Shown: positions 26,512-35,157 of the stretch, one piece after another | Layout: the number at the start of each line of letters is the position of its first letter | Position numbering within the stretch: the first letter of the stretch is position 1 | Origin: Embleya sp042956465 | GTDB lineage: Bacteria; Actinomycetota; Actinomycetes; Streptomycetales; Streptomycetaceae | DNA: 64,000 nt | Direction: 5' to 3' | Assembly: GCF_042956465.1 (NCBI RefSeq) | Contig: NZ_JBIBGL010000018.1 | Coordinates: 62,001-126,000, forward strand | Program-made: the position numbers and the translations under genes | The notes under the pieces: generated by a model | What the model was told of the DNA's origin: nothing | The model's input: only the letters and a program-made list of their open reading frames with translations | Database searches by the model: none

Positions 26512-27653
26512 GCGTCAAGCGCGACATCTTCATCGTCGCCAACAACATCGAGGAGCTCGGCGGCGTCCAGCGCTGGGTGCACGTGATGGCCGACCTGTTC
26601 ACCAAGGCCGGCCACCGGGTGCACGCGATCGGTCTGGTGCACCCGCAACAGTCCTACCCGCAGGCCCTGGACGGTTCGTACCGCACGACCACGATCCACG
26701 AGGTGCACCCGCCCAACCCCACCTACGGCAGCCTGCGCAGGCGCGCGATGCCCAAGGCCGCGTTGGACAACGCCCGTCGCCGTACGGTGATCAGGAAGGG
26801 CGCCCAGGAACTGTCCCGGATCTTCCGCGGCGCGCGTTCCGGCGGCGTGGTGATCTGCACGCAGGTCTGGGCGATGGAGTGGCTCCTGGAGGCCGACACC
26901 CACGGCATGCCGGTGATCGGCATGAGCCACGAGTCGATGGCGGCGTCCAAGAGCACCTCCCGCTACGGCCGGATCAAGCTCTTCTATCCGGGCGTGGACC
27001 GCTTCCTGCTGCTCACCCAGGAGGATGCGGACGCGTGGGCGCTCACCGGCATGTCCCAGTCGGGTGCGATGCCCAACCCGCTGACCGCGGACATTCCGGG
27101 CATCTCCTCGTTGACTGCCAAGACCGTCGTCGCGTTCGGCCGGTTGTCCCACGAGAAGGGCTTCGATCTGCTGATCGAGTCCTGGCGGGACGTCGCGCGT
27201 GCGCACCCGGACTGGACCCTGCGGATCTACGGCGAGGGCCCCGAGGAGGCCGCCCTGCGGGCGCAGATCGCCGCCGCGGCGCTGACCGGGTCGGTCGAGC
27301 TGATGGGACAGACGGCGGACGTGGGCGGTGCGCTCATGGAGGCCTCGATGCTCGTGCTGCCCTCGCGGCAGGAGGGCTGGGGCCTGGTCCTGGTCGAGGC
27401 GATGACCGCCGGCGTGCCGTGTGTGGCGTTCGACTGCGCGCCCAGCATCCGAGAGATCATCACGGACGAAAAGGACGGTCTCGTGATCGTCCCGGGCAAC
27501 GTGCTGGAGTTCGGCAAGGCGATCAACCGCCTGATCGAGGACTCCGGACTGCGCGAGAGCCTGGGCGAGGCGGCCGAGGCGAGTGCGCAGCGATACAGTC
27601 CGGATCGGATCGTCGCGCAATGGGAGCGGGAGTTCGACTCGTTGTACCGCTGA
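26508..27653 (+). CDS. GT4 family glycosyltransferase
   Basis: A 381-residue retaining glycosyltransferase of the GT-B fold. The N-terminal domain has GGVQRWVHVMADLFTKAGH; the C-terminal domain has VVAFGRLSHEKGFDLLIESW, IYGEGPEE and the donor-site SRQEGWGLVLVEAMTAGVPC with the EX7E pair. It overlaps the TagF-fusion gene by ATGA. It probably adds a sugar to the same polymer. Cytoplasmic; donor unknown. Confidence 0.9.
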   Translation: MSVKRDIFIVANNIEELGGVQRWVHVMADLFTKAGHRVHAIGLVHPQQSYPQALDGSYRTTTIHEVHPPNPTYGSLRRRAMPKAALDNARRRTVIRKGAQELSRIFRGARSGGVVICTQVWAMEWLLEADTHGMPVIGMSHESMAASKSTSRYGRIKLFYPGVDRFLLLTQEDADAWALTGMSQSGAMPNPLTADIPGISSLTAKTVVAFGRLSHEKGFDLLIESWRDVARAHPDWTLRIYGEGPEEAALRAQIAAAALTGSVELMGQTADVGGALMEASMLVLPSRQEGWGLVLVEAMTAGVPCVAFDCAPSIREIITDEKDGLVIVPGNVLEFGKAINRLIEDSGLRESLGEAAEASAQRYSPDRIVAQWEREFDSLYR

Positions 27654-27683
27654 ACGACCCGACGCGGCGGGGCATCGACTCGG

Positions 27684-27713
27684 TTGCGGACTTTCGCGCG
27701 ACCCCGACAGTAT
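27684..27713 (+). promoter_or_regulatory. possible sigma-70-type promoter before the G1P operon
   Basis: TTGCGG at 27684-27689 and CAGTAT at 27708-27713 with an 18-nt spacer, about 130 nt before the first start of the following operon. The matches are modest and the call is tentative. Confidence 0.3.
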
Positions 27714-27844
27714 GTCTCGACGTCTCGCCGTGACGGATGCGGCGGCCGCTCTGCTCGGCCCCGGTCGGCAGAATCGCCGACTCCTCGGCGACGAAGCGTA
27801 GTTCCACAATCGAACCCAAGGAGTGATGACGCCTGTCCACGGCA

Positions 27845-29734
27845 TTGGTCATCACCGCGCCGGTTTCGTCGAGTGTCGGCGACGCCGGCGCAGCCGACCC
27901 GGCTCTGCTGCTCGCCGAACTCGCCGCGCTGACCCGGGCGGTGCCCGACGTCGCCGTCGTGCCCGCGGCCGGTCTCGACCTGCGGATCGCCTCCGACACC
28001 GGCCGCGTCGCCCTGGTCGATCAGCGGTTCGTCGGACACCGCCACGCATTGCGGCTGGCGATCGCGGACACCCGCTTCCCGGCCACGCACGTGCCCGGCG
28101 TGCTCGTCGTCGAGGGCGACGCGCGCGCCGAGGCCGGCCGGGTGCTCGCCGAACTCGGGCGGCTGCCCGCCGACATCAGCGTGCCGGACGCGATCGCCGA
28201 ACGCCTGATCGCCGACGGCCACATCTCGGTGCGCGAGGTCCCGCTCGGCGACCTGGTCGCCGTGGTACCGCGCGATCACGCCGAACGCGAGCACGCACTG
28301 GCCGCGGTGGACGCCGTGGACGAGGAGCGGATCCGGCTGAACTCGGCGGTCAAGGCCCGCGACGGGTTCTTCACCACCTTCGCGGTGAGCACCTGGTCGC
28401 GCCATCTCGCGCGTTGGTGCGCCCGTCGGGGGCTGACGCCCAATCAGGTCACCGTCGCCTCGCTGTTCGTCGCACTCGCCGCCGCGGCGGGCGCCGCCAC
28501 CGGCACCCGCGCCGGCTACGTCGGTGCCGCCCTGGGCCTGTACCTCTCCTTCGTCCTGGACTGCACCGACGGCCAACTCGCCCGCTACGCGGTGAGTTAC
28601 TCGCGGATCGGCTCGTGGCTGGACGCCACCTTCGACCGGGCCAAGGAGTACGCGGTCTACGCCGGCCTGGCCATGGGCGCGGCCCGGCACGACGACGACG
28701 TGTGGACCCTCGCCCTGGTCGCCATGGTCGTGATGACCACCCGACACATCGTCGACTTCGCCTTCAACGAGACCCGCCGCGGAATCGGCGGCGGGGACGA
28801 CGACAGCGCCGACGGCGGCGCCGGCGCCAAGCTCTCCGGCAAGCTGAACTCGGTCGGTTGGACCGTGTGGGCGCGACGGATGATCATCCTGCCGATCGGC
28901 GAGCGCTGGGCACTGATCGCCCTGCTCACCGCGACCACCACGCCGCGGATCACCTTCGTCGTGCTGATCGTCGGCTGCGTGCTGGCCGCCTGCTACACCT
29001 CGCTGGGCCGGATCCTGCGCTCGCTGCCGCGGCGCACCGCGTTCGTCGCGCAGGTGGGCGAACACCTCGCCGCGCTCGCCGACAGCGGCCCGCTCGCCGA
29101 GGCGGTGGCCCGACTGCGGCTGCGCGTGCCCGCTCCCGCCGCCGCGCTGGTCGGCACCGCCGCCCTGCTCGCCGTGCTGCTCGCGGGCGGCGCCGGCGAA
29201 TGGTGGGGCCTGGCCGGTGCCGGTGTGTACGCGCTGTGCGCCGGCGTGGCGATCGGCCGGCCGCTGGTGCGTCGGCTCGACTGGGTGGTGCCGCCGGTGT
29301 TCCGGGCCGCGGAGTACGCCGCGATCACCATCCTCGCCGCCAAGGTGGCGCCCACCGCGGTGGCCGCGGCGTTCGGCTTGGTCGCGGCCACGGCCTACCA
29401 TCACTACGACACGGTGTACCGCCTGCGTGGCGGCTACGGGGCACCGCCCCGCGCACTGGTGTGGCTGGTCCTGGGTCACGAGGGGCGTGTGCTCCTGGTG
29501 ACCGTGCTGGCCGCACTGGGATCGGGGACCCTGCGCACCGGCCTGATCGTGACGGCCGTCGTGCTCGCGGCGATCGTGCTCACCGAGAGTGTCACGTTCT
29601 GGGTGCGCGGTGCGCGCCCGGACATCGAGGACGCGACTCCGGTGGGACCGGCCCCCACGGCCTCGACGCCGTCGTACCGCCCCCTGGAGGCCGCCGCCGC
29701 GGCGGCCTCCGATCGAACTGGAGACCTCTCATGA
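27845..29734 (+). CDS. CDP-alcohol phosphotransferase, large membrane protein
   Basis: About 629 residues. A soluble N-terminal domain (1-150) with no nucleotide-binding signature precedes AVKARDGFFTTF and TPNQVT, and then a CDP-alcohol phosphotransferase core with all motif residues: D239, D242-G243, A246-R247, G256, D260, D264. More membrane segments follow to about residue 600. The layout recalls bifunctional inositol-1-phosphate cytidylyltransferase / di-myo-inositol-phosphate synthase, with a decayed N-terminal half and the nucleotidyltransferase encoded separately by the next gene. Start is unclear: TTG 27845 has no near ribosome site, while CTG 27833 follows AAGGAG (27818-27823) by 9 nt. 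The ATGA overlap links it to the next gene. Confidence 0.8.
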   Translation: MVITAPVSSSVGDAGAADPALLLAELAALTRAVPDVAVVPAAGLDLRIASDTGRVALVDQRFVGHRHALRLAIADTRFPATHVPGVLVVEGDARAEAGRVLAELGRLPADISVPDAIAERLIADGHISVREVPLGDLVAVVPRDHAEREHALAAVDAVDEERIRLNSAVKARDGFFTTFAVSTWSRHLARWCARRGLTPNQVTVASLFVALAAAAGAATGTRAGYVGAALGLYLSFVLDCTDGQLARYAVSYSRIGSWLDATFDRAKEYAVYAGLAMGAARHDDDVWTLALVAMVVMTTRHIVDFAFNETRRGIGGGDDDSADGGAGAKLSGKLNSVGWTVWARRMIILPIGERWALIALLTATTTPRITFVVLIVGCVLAACYTSLGRILRSLPRRTAFVAQVGEHLAALADSGPLAEAVARLRLRVPAPAAALVGTAALLAVLLAGGAGEWWGLAGAGVYALCAGVAIGRPLVRRLDWVVPPVFRAAEYAAITILAAKVAPTAVAAAFGLVAATAYHHYDTVYRLRGGYGAPPRALVWLVLGHEGRVLLVTVLAALGSGTLRTGLIVTAVVLAAIVLTESVTFWVRGARPDIEDATPVGPAPTASTPSYRPLEAAAAAASDRTGDLS

Positions 29735-30498
29735 TCGGCCTCGTTCTCGCCGCCGGCGCCGGCCGCCGACTGCGCCCGCATACCGACACGCTGCCCAAGG
29801 CCCTGGTGCCGGTGGGCGCGCCCGGTGCGCCGGACAGCGAACGGTCGATCCTGGAGGTCACGCTGTCGCACTACGCCGCGGTCGGGCTGACCGAGGCCGC
29901 GATCGTGGTCGGCTACTGCGGTGACGCGATCCGCGATCGGCAGAGCGTGCTGGAGCGGCGGTACGGCCTGAAGCTGCACATGGTCGACAACGACAAGGCC
30001 GAGGAGTGGAACAACGCCTACTCCCTGTGGTGCGCGCGTGACTTCCTCGCGGACGGTGTGCTGCTGGCCAACGGCGACACGCTGCACCCGGTCTCGGTCC
30101 AGGAGACCATGCTGGCCGCTCGGGACGACGCCAAGGGCATCATCCTGGCCCTGGACACCGCCAAGCCGCTCGCCGACGAGGAAATGAAGGTCACCCTCGG
30201 CGAGGACGGCCGGATGCGCCGGATCACCAAGCTGATGGACCCCACCGAGGCGGCCGGCGAGTACATCGGCGTCACGCTGATCGAGGGCCACGCGGCGCCC
30301 GCGCTGATCGAGTCGCTCCAGGCGACCTTCGAGCGCGACCCGCAGCTGTACTACGAGGACGGCTACCAGGAACTGGTCGTCCGGGGCGGTCGGGTCGACG
30401 TGCAGCCGATCAGTGCGCCGGACACCCGGGTGCCGTGGACCGAGATCGACACCACCGAGGACCTCACGGTCGCGCGGGAGATCGCGTGCCGGTACTGA
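29731..30498 (+). CDS. sugar-phosphate/alcohol-phosphate nucleotidyltransferase (LicC/IPCT-like)
   Basis: A 255-residue enzyme with the nucleotidyltransferase signature LVLAAGAGRRLRP...LPKALVPVG at the N terminus, VVGYCGDAI, a metal-binding ANGDTLH near residue 112, and the closing IDTTEDL. These features match the small cytidylyltransferase group that includes LicC and inositol-1-phosphate cytidylyltransferase. It would make CDP-X from CTP and a small alcohol phosphate. With glycerol-1-phosphate dehydrogenase encoded next and CDP-alcohol transferases on both sides, CDP-glycerol or CDP-inositol is the likely product; this is inferred. It is joined to the upstream gene by ATGA. Confidence 0.85.
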   Translation: MIGLVLAAGAGRRLRPHTDTLPKALVPVGAPGAPDSERSILEVTLSHYAAVGLTEAAIVVGYCGDAIRDRQSVLERRYGLKLHMVDNDKAEEWNNAYSLWCARDFLADGVLLANGDTLHPVSVQETMLAARDDAKGIILALDTAKPLADEEMKVTLGEDGRMRRITKLMDPTEAAGEYIGVTLIEGHAAPALIESLQATFERDPQLYYEDGYQELVVRGGRVDVQPISAPDTRVPWTEIDTTEDLTVAREIACRY

Positions 30499-31556
30499 CC
30501 CGACTGGTCCCCACACCGCTCACCGTCGACATCCGCGCGGGCGCGGTCGACGACCTCGCGGCCATCCTGGCCGACCGCCGGGTCTCCACCTCGGGCCGGA
30601 TCGCGGTCGTGGTCAGCGAGGGTTCCGGCGCGCGACTGCGCGACCGGTTCGCCCCACAACTGCCGGGCGCCGAGTGGTACAGCGTCGCCGGCGGCACGCT
30701 GACCGCCGCCGTCGACCTGGCCGACCGGATGCGCGGCGGGGCCTACGACGCGGTGGTCGGCCTCGGCGGCGGCCGGGTCCTGGACGCGACCAAGTACGCC
30801 GCCGCGCGCGTGGGCCTGCCCATGGTCGCGGTCGCCACCAACCTTGCCCACGACGGCATTGCGTCGCCGGTGAGCATCCTCGACAACGACGCCGGCCGCG
30901 GCTCCTACGGTGTGCCCACGCCGATCGCGCTGGTGGTGGACCTGGACCTGGTCCGCGCCGCACCGCAGCGTTTCGTGCGCTCCGGCATCGGCGAGTCGTT
31001 GTCCAACCTGTGCGCGGTCGCCGACTGGGAGCTCTCGCAGCGGGAGACCGGCGAGCCGGTGGACGGTCTGGCCGTCGCGCTGGCCCGTACCTCCGGCGAC
31101 ACGATGCTGCACCGCCCCGGTGGTATCGAGGACGACGACTTCCTCGTGGCCCTGGCCGAGGGCCTCGTACTCTCCGGCATCGCGATGTCCGTGGCCGGCA
31201 CCACACGCCCCTGCAGCGGGGCCTGCCACGAGATCTCGCACGCGATCGACCTGCTCTACGGCGAGCGCGACGGACACGACGGGCTGCACGGCGAACAGGT
31301 CGGCCTGGGCGCCGCGTTCGCCACGCACCTGCGTGGCGACGTCGAGCTGACGAGGCTCTTGACGAGCACTCTCGATCGGCACAAGCTGCCGTTCGTGCCG
31401 GAGCATCTCGGCTTGACCATAGACGAATTCGTGGCGGCGGTGAGTCACGCGCCCCAGACCCGTCCGGGCCGCTTCACCATCCTCGAACATCTCGACCTCG
31501 ACAATGACGCCATCCGGGATTCGGTGACCGAATATGTCCACACCTACGGCGGCTGA
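30486..31556 (+). CDS. sn-glycerol-1-phosphate dehydrogenase-like enzyme
   Basis: A 356-residue member of the iron/zinc alcohol dehydrogenase superfamily in the EgsA/AraM group. NAD-binding GLGGGRVLDATKYAA is followed by HDGIASP at residues 122-128, the hallmark of glycerol-1-phosphate dehydrogenases. The metal ligands are Asp123 and the His residues of CHEISHAID and DGLHGEQVG. The family reduces dihydroxyacetone phosphate to sn-glycerol-1-phosphate, the backbone stereoisomer of archaeal lipids. GTG 30486 is chosen as start; it overlaps the upstream gene by 13 nt. Position inside a CDP-alcohol transferase operon suggests it feeds an activated-glycerol pathway. Confidence 0.85.
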   Translation: MPVLTRLVPTPLTVDIRAGAVDDLAAILADRRVSTSGRIAVVVSEGSGARLRDRFAPQLPGAEWYSVAGGTLTAAVDLADRMRGGAYDAVVGLGGGRVLDATKYAAARVGLPMVAVATNLAHDGIASPVSILDNDAGRGSYGVPTPIALVVDLDLVRAAPQRFVRSGIGESLSNLCAVADWELSQRETGEPVDGLAVALARTSGDTMLHRPGGIEDDDFLVALAEGLVLSGIAMSVAGTTRPCSGACHEISHAIDLLYGERDGHDGLHGEQVGLGAAFATHLRGDVELTRLLTSTLDRHKLPFVPEHLGLTIDEFVAAVSHAPQTRPGRFTILEHLDLDNDAIRDSVTEYVHTYGG

Positions 31557-32316
31557 GCTTCGCTCGGTCGTACACCCCGAGGGCCTGCTCGACCGGCGCA
31601 GTGGCGAACACTGGGCCGGGCGCATCTACATGCGGCAGATCTCCCTCCAGGTCACCCGACGCATCGTCGGGACCCGGGTGACGCCCAACGGGCTCACCTA
31701 CATGATGATCCTCGCGGGCATCGCCGCGGGTGCCGCGCTGATCCTTCCCGGGATCGCCGGACCGCTCGCGGCGCTGATCCTGGTGCAGCTCTACCTGCTG
31801 CTCGACTGCGTCGACGGCGAGGTGGCCCGCTGGCGCCGGCAGACCTCGGTCACCGGTGTCTACCTCGACCGGGTCGGCCACTACCTCTCCGAGGCGGCGC
31901 TGCTCTCCGGCGCCGGCCTGCACGCGGCGGGCGTCCTGGACGGCGGCGGCTTCAACGGCTACGCGACGCTGGGTGTGGTCGCCGCGCTGGGCGCGATCCT
32001 GATCAAGTCGGAGACCGACCTGGTCGACGGCGCCCGGGCCAAGAGCGGCCTGCCGCCCGTGCAGGACGCCGCCGCGGTGCCGCGCTCCTCGGGTGCGGCC
32101 TCGGCCCGCAAGCTGGTCGCCTCGCTCAAGTTCCACCGCCTGGTCGGCGCCGTCGAGGCGTCGATCTTCCTGCTTCTGGCGGGCGTGCTCGACCTGGTGG
32201 CCGACGACGGCGGCCTGCTGTACAGCAGGATCGCGGTCGGCGCGCTCGCCGCCATCGCGCTCCTGCAGACCGTGCTGCACCTGATCAGCGTGCTCATGTC
32301 GAGCAGGCTCCGGTGA
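31534..32316 (+). CDS. CDP-alcohol phosphotransferase, small, with variant motif
   Basis: A 260-residue membrane protein with about five or six hydrophobic segments. The CDP-alcohol phosphotransferase motif is D91, D94-G95, A98-R99, G108, D112, but the final Asp is His116 (LDRVGH). In known structures that Asp is thought to act as the general base, so this is either a variant chemistry or an altered enzyme. The TPNGLTY before the first helix is typical. It overlaps the dehydrogenase gene by 23 nt and the next GT2 by GTGA. It is the second such transferase in the operon; substrate unknown. Confidence 0.82.
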   Translation: MSTPTAAELRSVVHPEGLLDRRSGEHWAGRIYMRQISLQVTRRIVGTRVTPNGLTYMMILAGIAAGAALILPGIAGPLAALILVQLYLLLDCVDGEVARWRRQTSVTGVYLDRVGHYLSEAALLSGAGLHAAGVLDGGGFNGYATLGVVAALGAILIKSETDLVDGARAKSGLPPVQDAAAVPRSSGAASARKLVASLKFHRLVGAVEASIFLLLAGVLDLVADDGGLLYSRIAVGALAAIALLQTVLHLISVLMSSRLR

Positions 32317-33233
32317 CCGCCGAGGCTGCCCCGGGGCAGCGCACCGGCGACGTCGCCGCGGCGGATCGCATCACGCTCGGCGCGGTTGTGCTGACCATGG
32401 GCGACCGCCCGGTCGAGCTGGACCGGCTGCTGCGTTCGGTCGCCGATCAGGTCGGCGACCCGATGGCGGTGGTCGTGGTGGCCAACGGCGGTCCGCTGCC
32501 GGACTTGCCCGAGGGCGCGGTGGGCATCCCCCTGCCGAAGAACGTGGGCATTCCCGCCGGCCGCAACGTGGGCACCGCGGGCCTGCCCGCGGGCACCGAC
32601 GTGGTGCTCTTCCTCGACGACGACGGCCGCCTCGGCGGCACCGACGCCGGTCGGTTGTTGCGCGAGGCGTTCGCGGCGAACCCGCGCCTGGGCATCGTCA
32701 GCTTCCGGATCGTGGACCCGGAGAGCGGCGAGACCCAGCGCCGACACGTGCCCAGGATCCGGGTCGGCGACCCGCTGCGTTCGGGCCCGGTGACCACCTT
32801 CCTCGGCGGCGCGAGCGCGGTTCGTGCGGCCGTGCTGGCGGAGGTCGGCGGGCTGCCCGACGACTTCTTCTACGCGCACGAGGAGACCGACCTCGCGTGG
32901 CGCGCGCTCGACGCGGGCTGGGAGATCGAGTACCGCGCGGACATCGTGCTGGAGCACCCCAAGACCAGCCCGGCGCGGCACGCGGCATTCTTTCGGATGA
33001 ATGCGCGCAACCGCGTCTACCTGGCCCGGCGCAACCTGCCGTGGCCGATCGTGCCCGCCTACCTGGGCACCTGGGTCGTCCTCACCGCCGCCCGCAGGCC
33101 GTCCAGGGAGAACGCCCAGGCCTGGGTGGCAGGCTTCCGCGAGGGGTGGAAGACCCCGAGCGGCCCGCGCAAGCCGATGTCCTGGCGGACGGTCTGGCGG
33201 ATGACCAGGCTCGGCCGCCCGCCCGTCATCTGA
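32313..33233 (+). CDS. GT2 family glycosyltransferase
   Basis: A 306-residue GT2 enzyme of the rhamnosyl/galactofuranosyl-transferase type: AVVLTMGDRPVELDRLL, VVVANGGPLP, NVGIPAGRNVG, metal site FLDDDGRLGG and the catalytic-base region FFYAHEETDLAWRALDAGW. GTG 32313 overlaps the preceding stop as GTGA. The C terminus has a short hydrophobic segment (PIVPAYLGTWVVL) that may bind the membrane. It precedes the ABC exporter genes by 57 nt and probably completes the exported molecule. Confidence 0.88.
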   Translation: MTAEAAPGQRTGDVAAADRITLGAVVLTMGDRPVELDRLLRSVADQVGDPMAVVVVANGGPLPDLPEGAVGIPLPKNVGIPAGRNVGTAGLPAGTDVVLFLDDDGRLGGTDAGRLLREAFAANPRLGIVSFRIVDPESGETQRRHVPRIRVGDPLRSGPVTTFLGGASAVRAAVLAEVGGLPDDFFYAHEETDLAWRALDAGWEIEYRADIVLEHPKTSPARHAAFFRMNARNRVYLARRNLPWPIVPAYLGTWVVLTAARRPSRENAQAWVAGFREGWKTPSGPRKPMSWRTVWRMTRLGRPPVI

Positions 33234-33290
33234 CAGGCTGGAATTCTCGTACCGTTTCGATTTCGATCCGACGCAGACGAAAGTGTCAAC

Positions 33291-34211
33291 GTGGCCAACA
33301 GCGCGCAGGCCGACACCCTGAGCCCACAGGGGACGTCGGCGCCCCCCGGTTCGTCCGAACCTCTGGCGGATCTCGCCGCCCGCTACAAGCTGACGGTCAG
33401 CGGCGCCCGACCGGGGTTGTTCTCGTACACGAAGCAGCTCTGGGCCCGGCGCCACTTCGTGGTCGCCTTCGCCAACGCCAAGACCCGGGCGACCTACAGC
33501 ACCGCCAAGCTCGGCCAGGTATGGCAGGTGCTCACCCCGCTGCTGAACGCGGCCGTGTACTACCTGATCTTCGGCTACCTGGTGAAGACCAAGGGCGGCA
33601 TCGACAACTACGTCGCCTTCCTGGTCACCGGCGTCTTCGTGTTCACGTTCACCCAGAGCGCGGTCCTCGCGGGCAGCCGGGCGATCAGCGACCAGCTCAA
33701 CCTGATCCGCGCGCTGCACTTCCCGCGCGCGTGCCTGCCGATCTCGTTCACCATCGTGCAGCTCCAGCAGCTGCTGTTCTCCATGGTCGTGCTCTGCGCG
33801 ATCGTGCTGGGCACCGGTGAGCCGCTCAGCCTGAAGTGGCTGCTCATCCTGCCCGCACTGATGCTGCAGTTCGTCTTCAACGTCGGCCTGAGCCTGGTGC
33901 TGGCCCGGATCGGCGCCGTGATGGTGGACATCAAGCAGCTGCTGCCGTTCATCCTGCGTACCTGGCTGTACCTCAGCGGCGTCTTCTACAGCCTGGACAA
34001 CTACACCAAGACGGCGCCGGCCTGGGTGGCACACGTGCTGGAGGCGAACCCGGGCGCGGTGTACATCGAGCTGGTGCGCGATGCGCTGATCGAGAGCCAC
34101 ACCAACGTTCCCCCGCACACGTGGGCCTACGCCATCGGCTGGGCGATCGTGATGGGCTTCGGCGGTTACGTGTACTTCTGGAAGGCGGAAGAGAGGTACG
34201 GCCGTGGCTGA
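33291..34211 (+). CDS. ABC-2 type polysaccharide/teichoic acid exporter permease (Wzm/TagG-like)
   Basis: A 306-residue permease with six membrane segments after a soluble N-terminal stretch of about 65 residues. The FANAKTRATYSTAKLGQVWQVL entry and the VTGVFVFTFTQSAVLAGSR-like segment are typical of the ABC-2 family that exports lipid-linked polymers. GTG 33291 is the start. It overlaps its ATPase partner by 8 nt. Function: moves the completed lipid-linked product to the outer face of the membrane. The C-terminal end lacks any extra domain. Confidence 0.9.
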   Translation: MANSAQADTLSPQGTSAPPGSSEPLADLAARYKLTVSGARPGLFSYTKQLWARRHFVVAFANAKTRATYSTAKLGQVWQVLTPLLNAAVYYLIFGYLVKTKGGIDNYVAFLVTGVFVFTFTQSAVLAGSRAISDQLNLIRALHFPRACLPISFTIVQLQQLLFSMVVLCAIVLGTGEPLSLKWLLILPALMLQFVFNVGLSLVLARIGAVMVDIKQLLPFILRTWLYLSGVFYSLDNYTKTAPAWVAHVLEANPGAVYIELVRDALIESHTNVPPHTWAYAIGWAIVMGFGGYVYFWKAEERYGRG

Positions 34212-35073
34212 GCAGCCGGCAATCATGAGTTGGAGCGAGGTCACCGCGACGCCGGAGGCCGAGGTGCCCGAACAGAGCCAACCGCAACAACCGCAGCAGC
34301 AGCCCGCCCGGCAGGAGGAGGTGCCGCCGACCGTCGTGGTCGACGACGTGCACCTGATCTACCGGGTGCACGGTGCCTCCTCGGGCAAGGGCAGCGCGAC
34401 CTCCGCGCTGTCCCGGCTGGCGCTGCGCAAGAAGGCCACCGGCGTCACCGAGGTGCACGCGGTGCGCGGCGTCAGCTTCGTCGCGTACAAGGGCCAGGCG
34501 ATCGGCCTGATCGGCCGCAACGGCTCCGGCAAGAGCACGCTGCTCAAGTGCATCGCCGGCCTGCTGCCGCCCACCAGGGGCAAGATCTACAGCGACGGCC
34601 AGCCGTCGCTGCTGGGCGTCAACGCCGCGATGATGAACGACCTCACCGGTGAGCGGAACATCATCCTGGGCTGCCTGGCGATGGGCATGACGCAGCGCGA
34701 GGCCGAGGACCACTACGACGAGATCGCCACGTTCTCCGGCCTGAACAACTACAACGGCAAGGACTTCACCAAGCTGCCGATGCGCACGTACTCGTCCGGC
34801 ATGGCGGCCCGTCTGCGGTTCTCCATCGCCGCCGCGCGGACGCACGACGTGCTGATGATCGACGAGGCACTGGCCACCGGCGACCGCGAATTCCAGCTCA
34901 AGAGCGAGGCCCGGATCCGCGAGCTGCGCAAGGAGGCCGGCACGGTCTTCCTGGTCAGCCACAGCATGAAGTCGATCCGGGACACCTGCGACCGGGTGAT
35001 CTGGCTCGATCAGGGCGTGATCAAGATGGACGGGCCGATGGCGGAGGTCGTCAACGCCTACGAGGGCAAGTAG
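34204..35073 (+). CDS. polysaccharide/teichoic acid exporter ATPase (Wzt/TagH-like)
   Basis: A 289-residue ABC ATPase. Walker A is GRNGSGKST at residues 104-112, the signature helix starts YSSGMAARLRFS, Walker B is VLMIDEAL near 217-224, and the switch His is in LVSHSMKS. The N-terminal 45 residues are rich in Gln, Pro and Glu, unlike the compact start of typical TagH, and are probably flexible. There is no C-terminal carbohydrate-binding domain as in O9-type Wzt. GTG 34204 lies inside the end of the permease gene, so the pair is coupled. Confidence 0.92.
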   Translation: MAEQPAIMSWSEVTATPEAEVPEQSQPQQPQQQPARQEEVPPTVVVDDVHLIYRVHGASSGKGSATSALSRLALRKKATGVTEVHAVRGVSFVAYKGQAIGLIGRNGSGKSTLLKCIAGLLPPTRGKIYSDGQPSLLGVNAAMMNDLTGERNIILGCLAMGMTQREAEDHYDEIATFSGLNNYNGKDFTKLPMRTYSSGMAARLRFSIAAARTHDVLMIDEALATGDREFQLKSEARIRELRKEAGTVFLVSHSMKSIRDTCDRVIWLDQGVIKMDGPMAEVVNAYEGK

Positions 35074-35157
35074 CGGCACCGCACCTGCGGAATCACCGCG
35101 CTGCCCGCGCCACCCGCACCATCCGCACCACAATGCACCACTCGAAGGGGTTCACCG

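Noticed and set aside
35151..35157. GTTCACC-like bases before the PAP2 gene as a PHO box.
   Set aside because: Only a single unit, without the 11-nt repeat.
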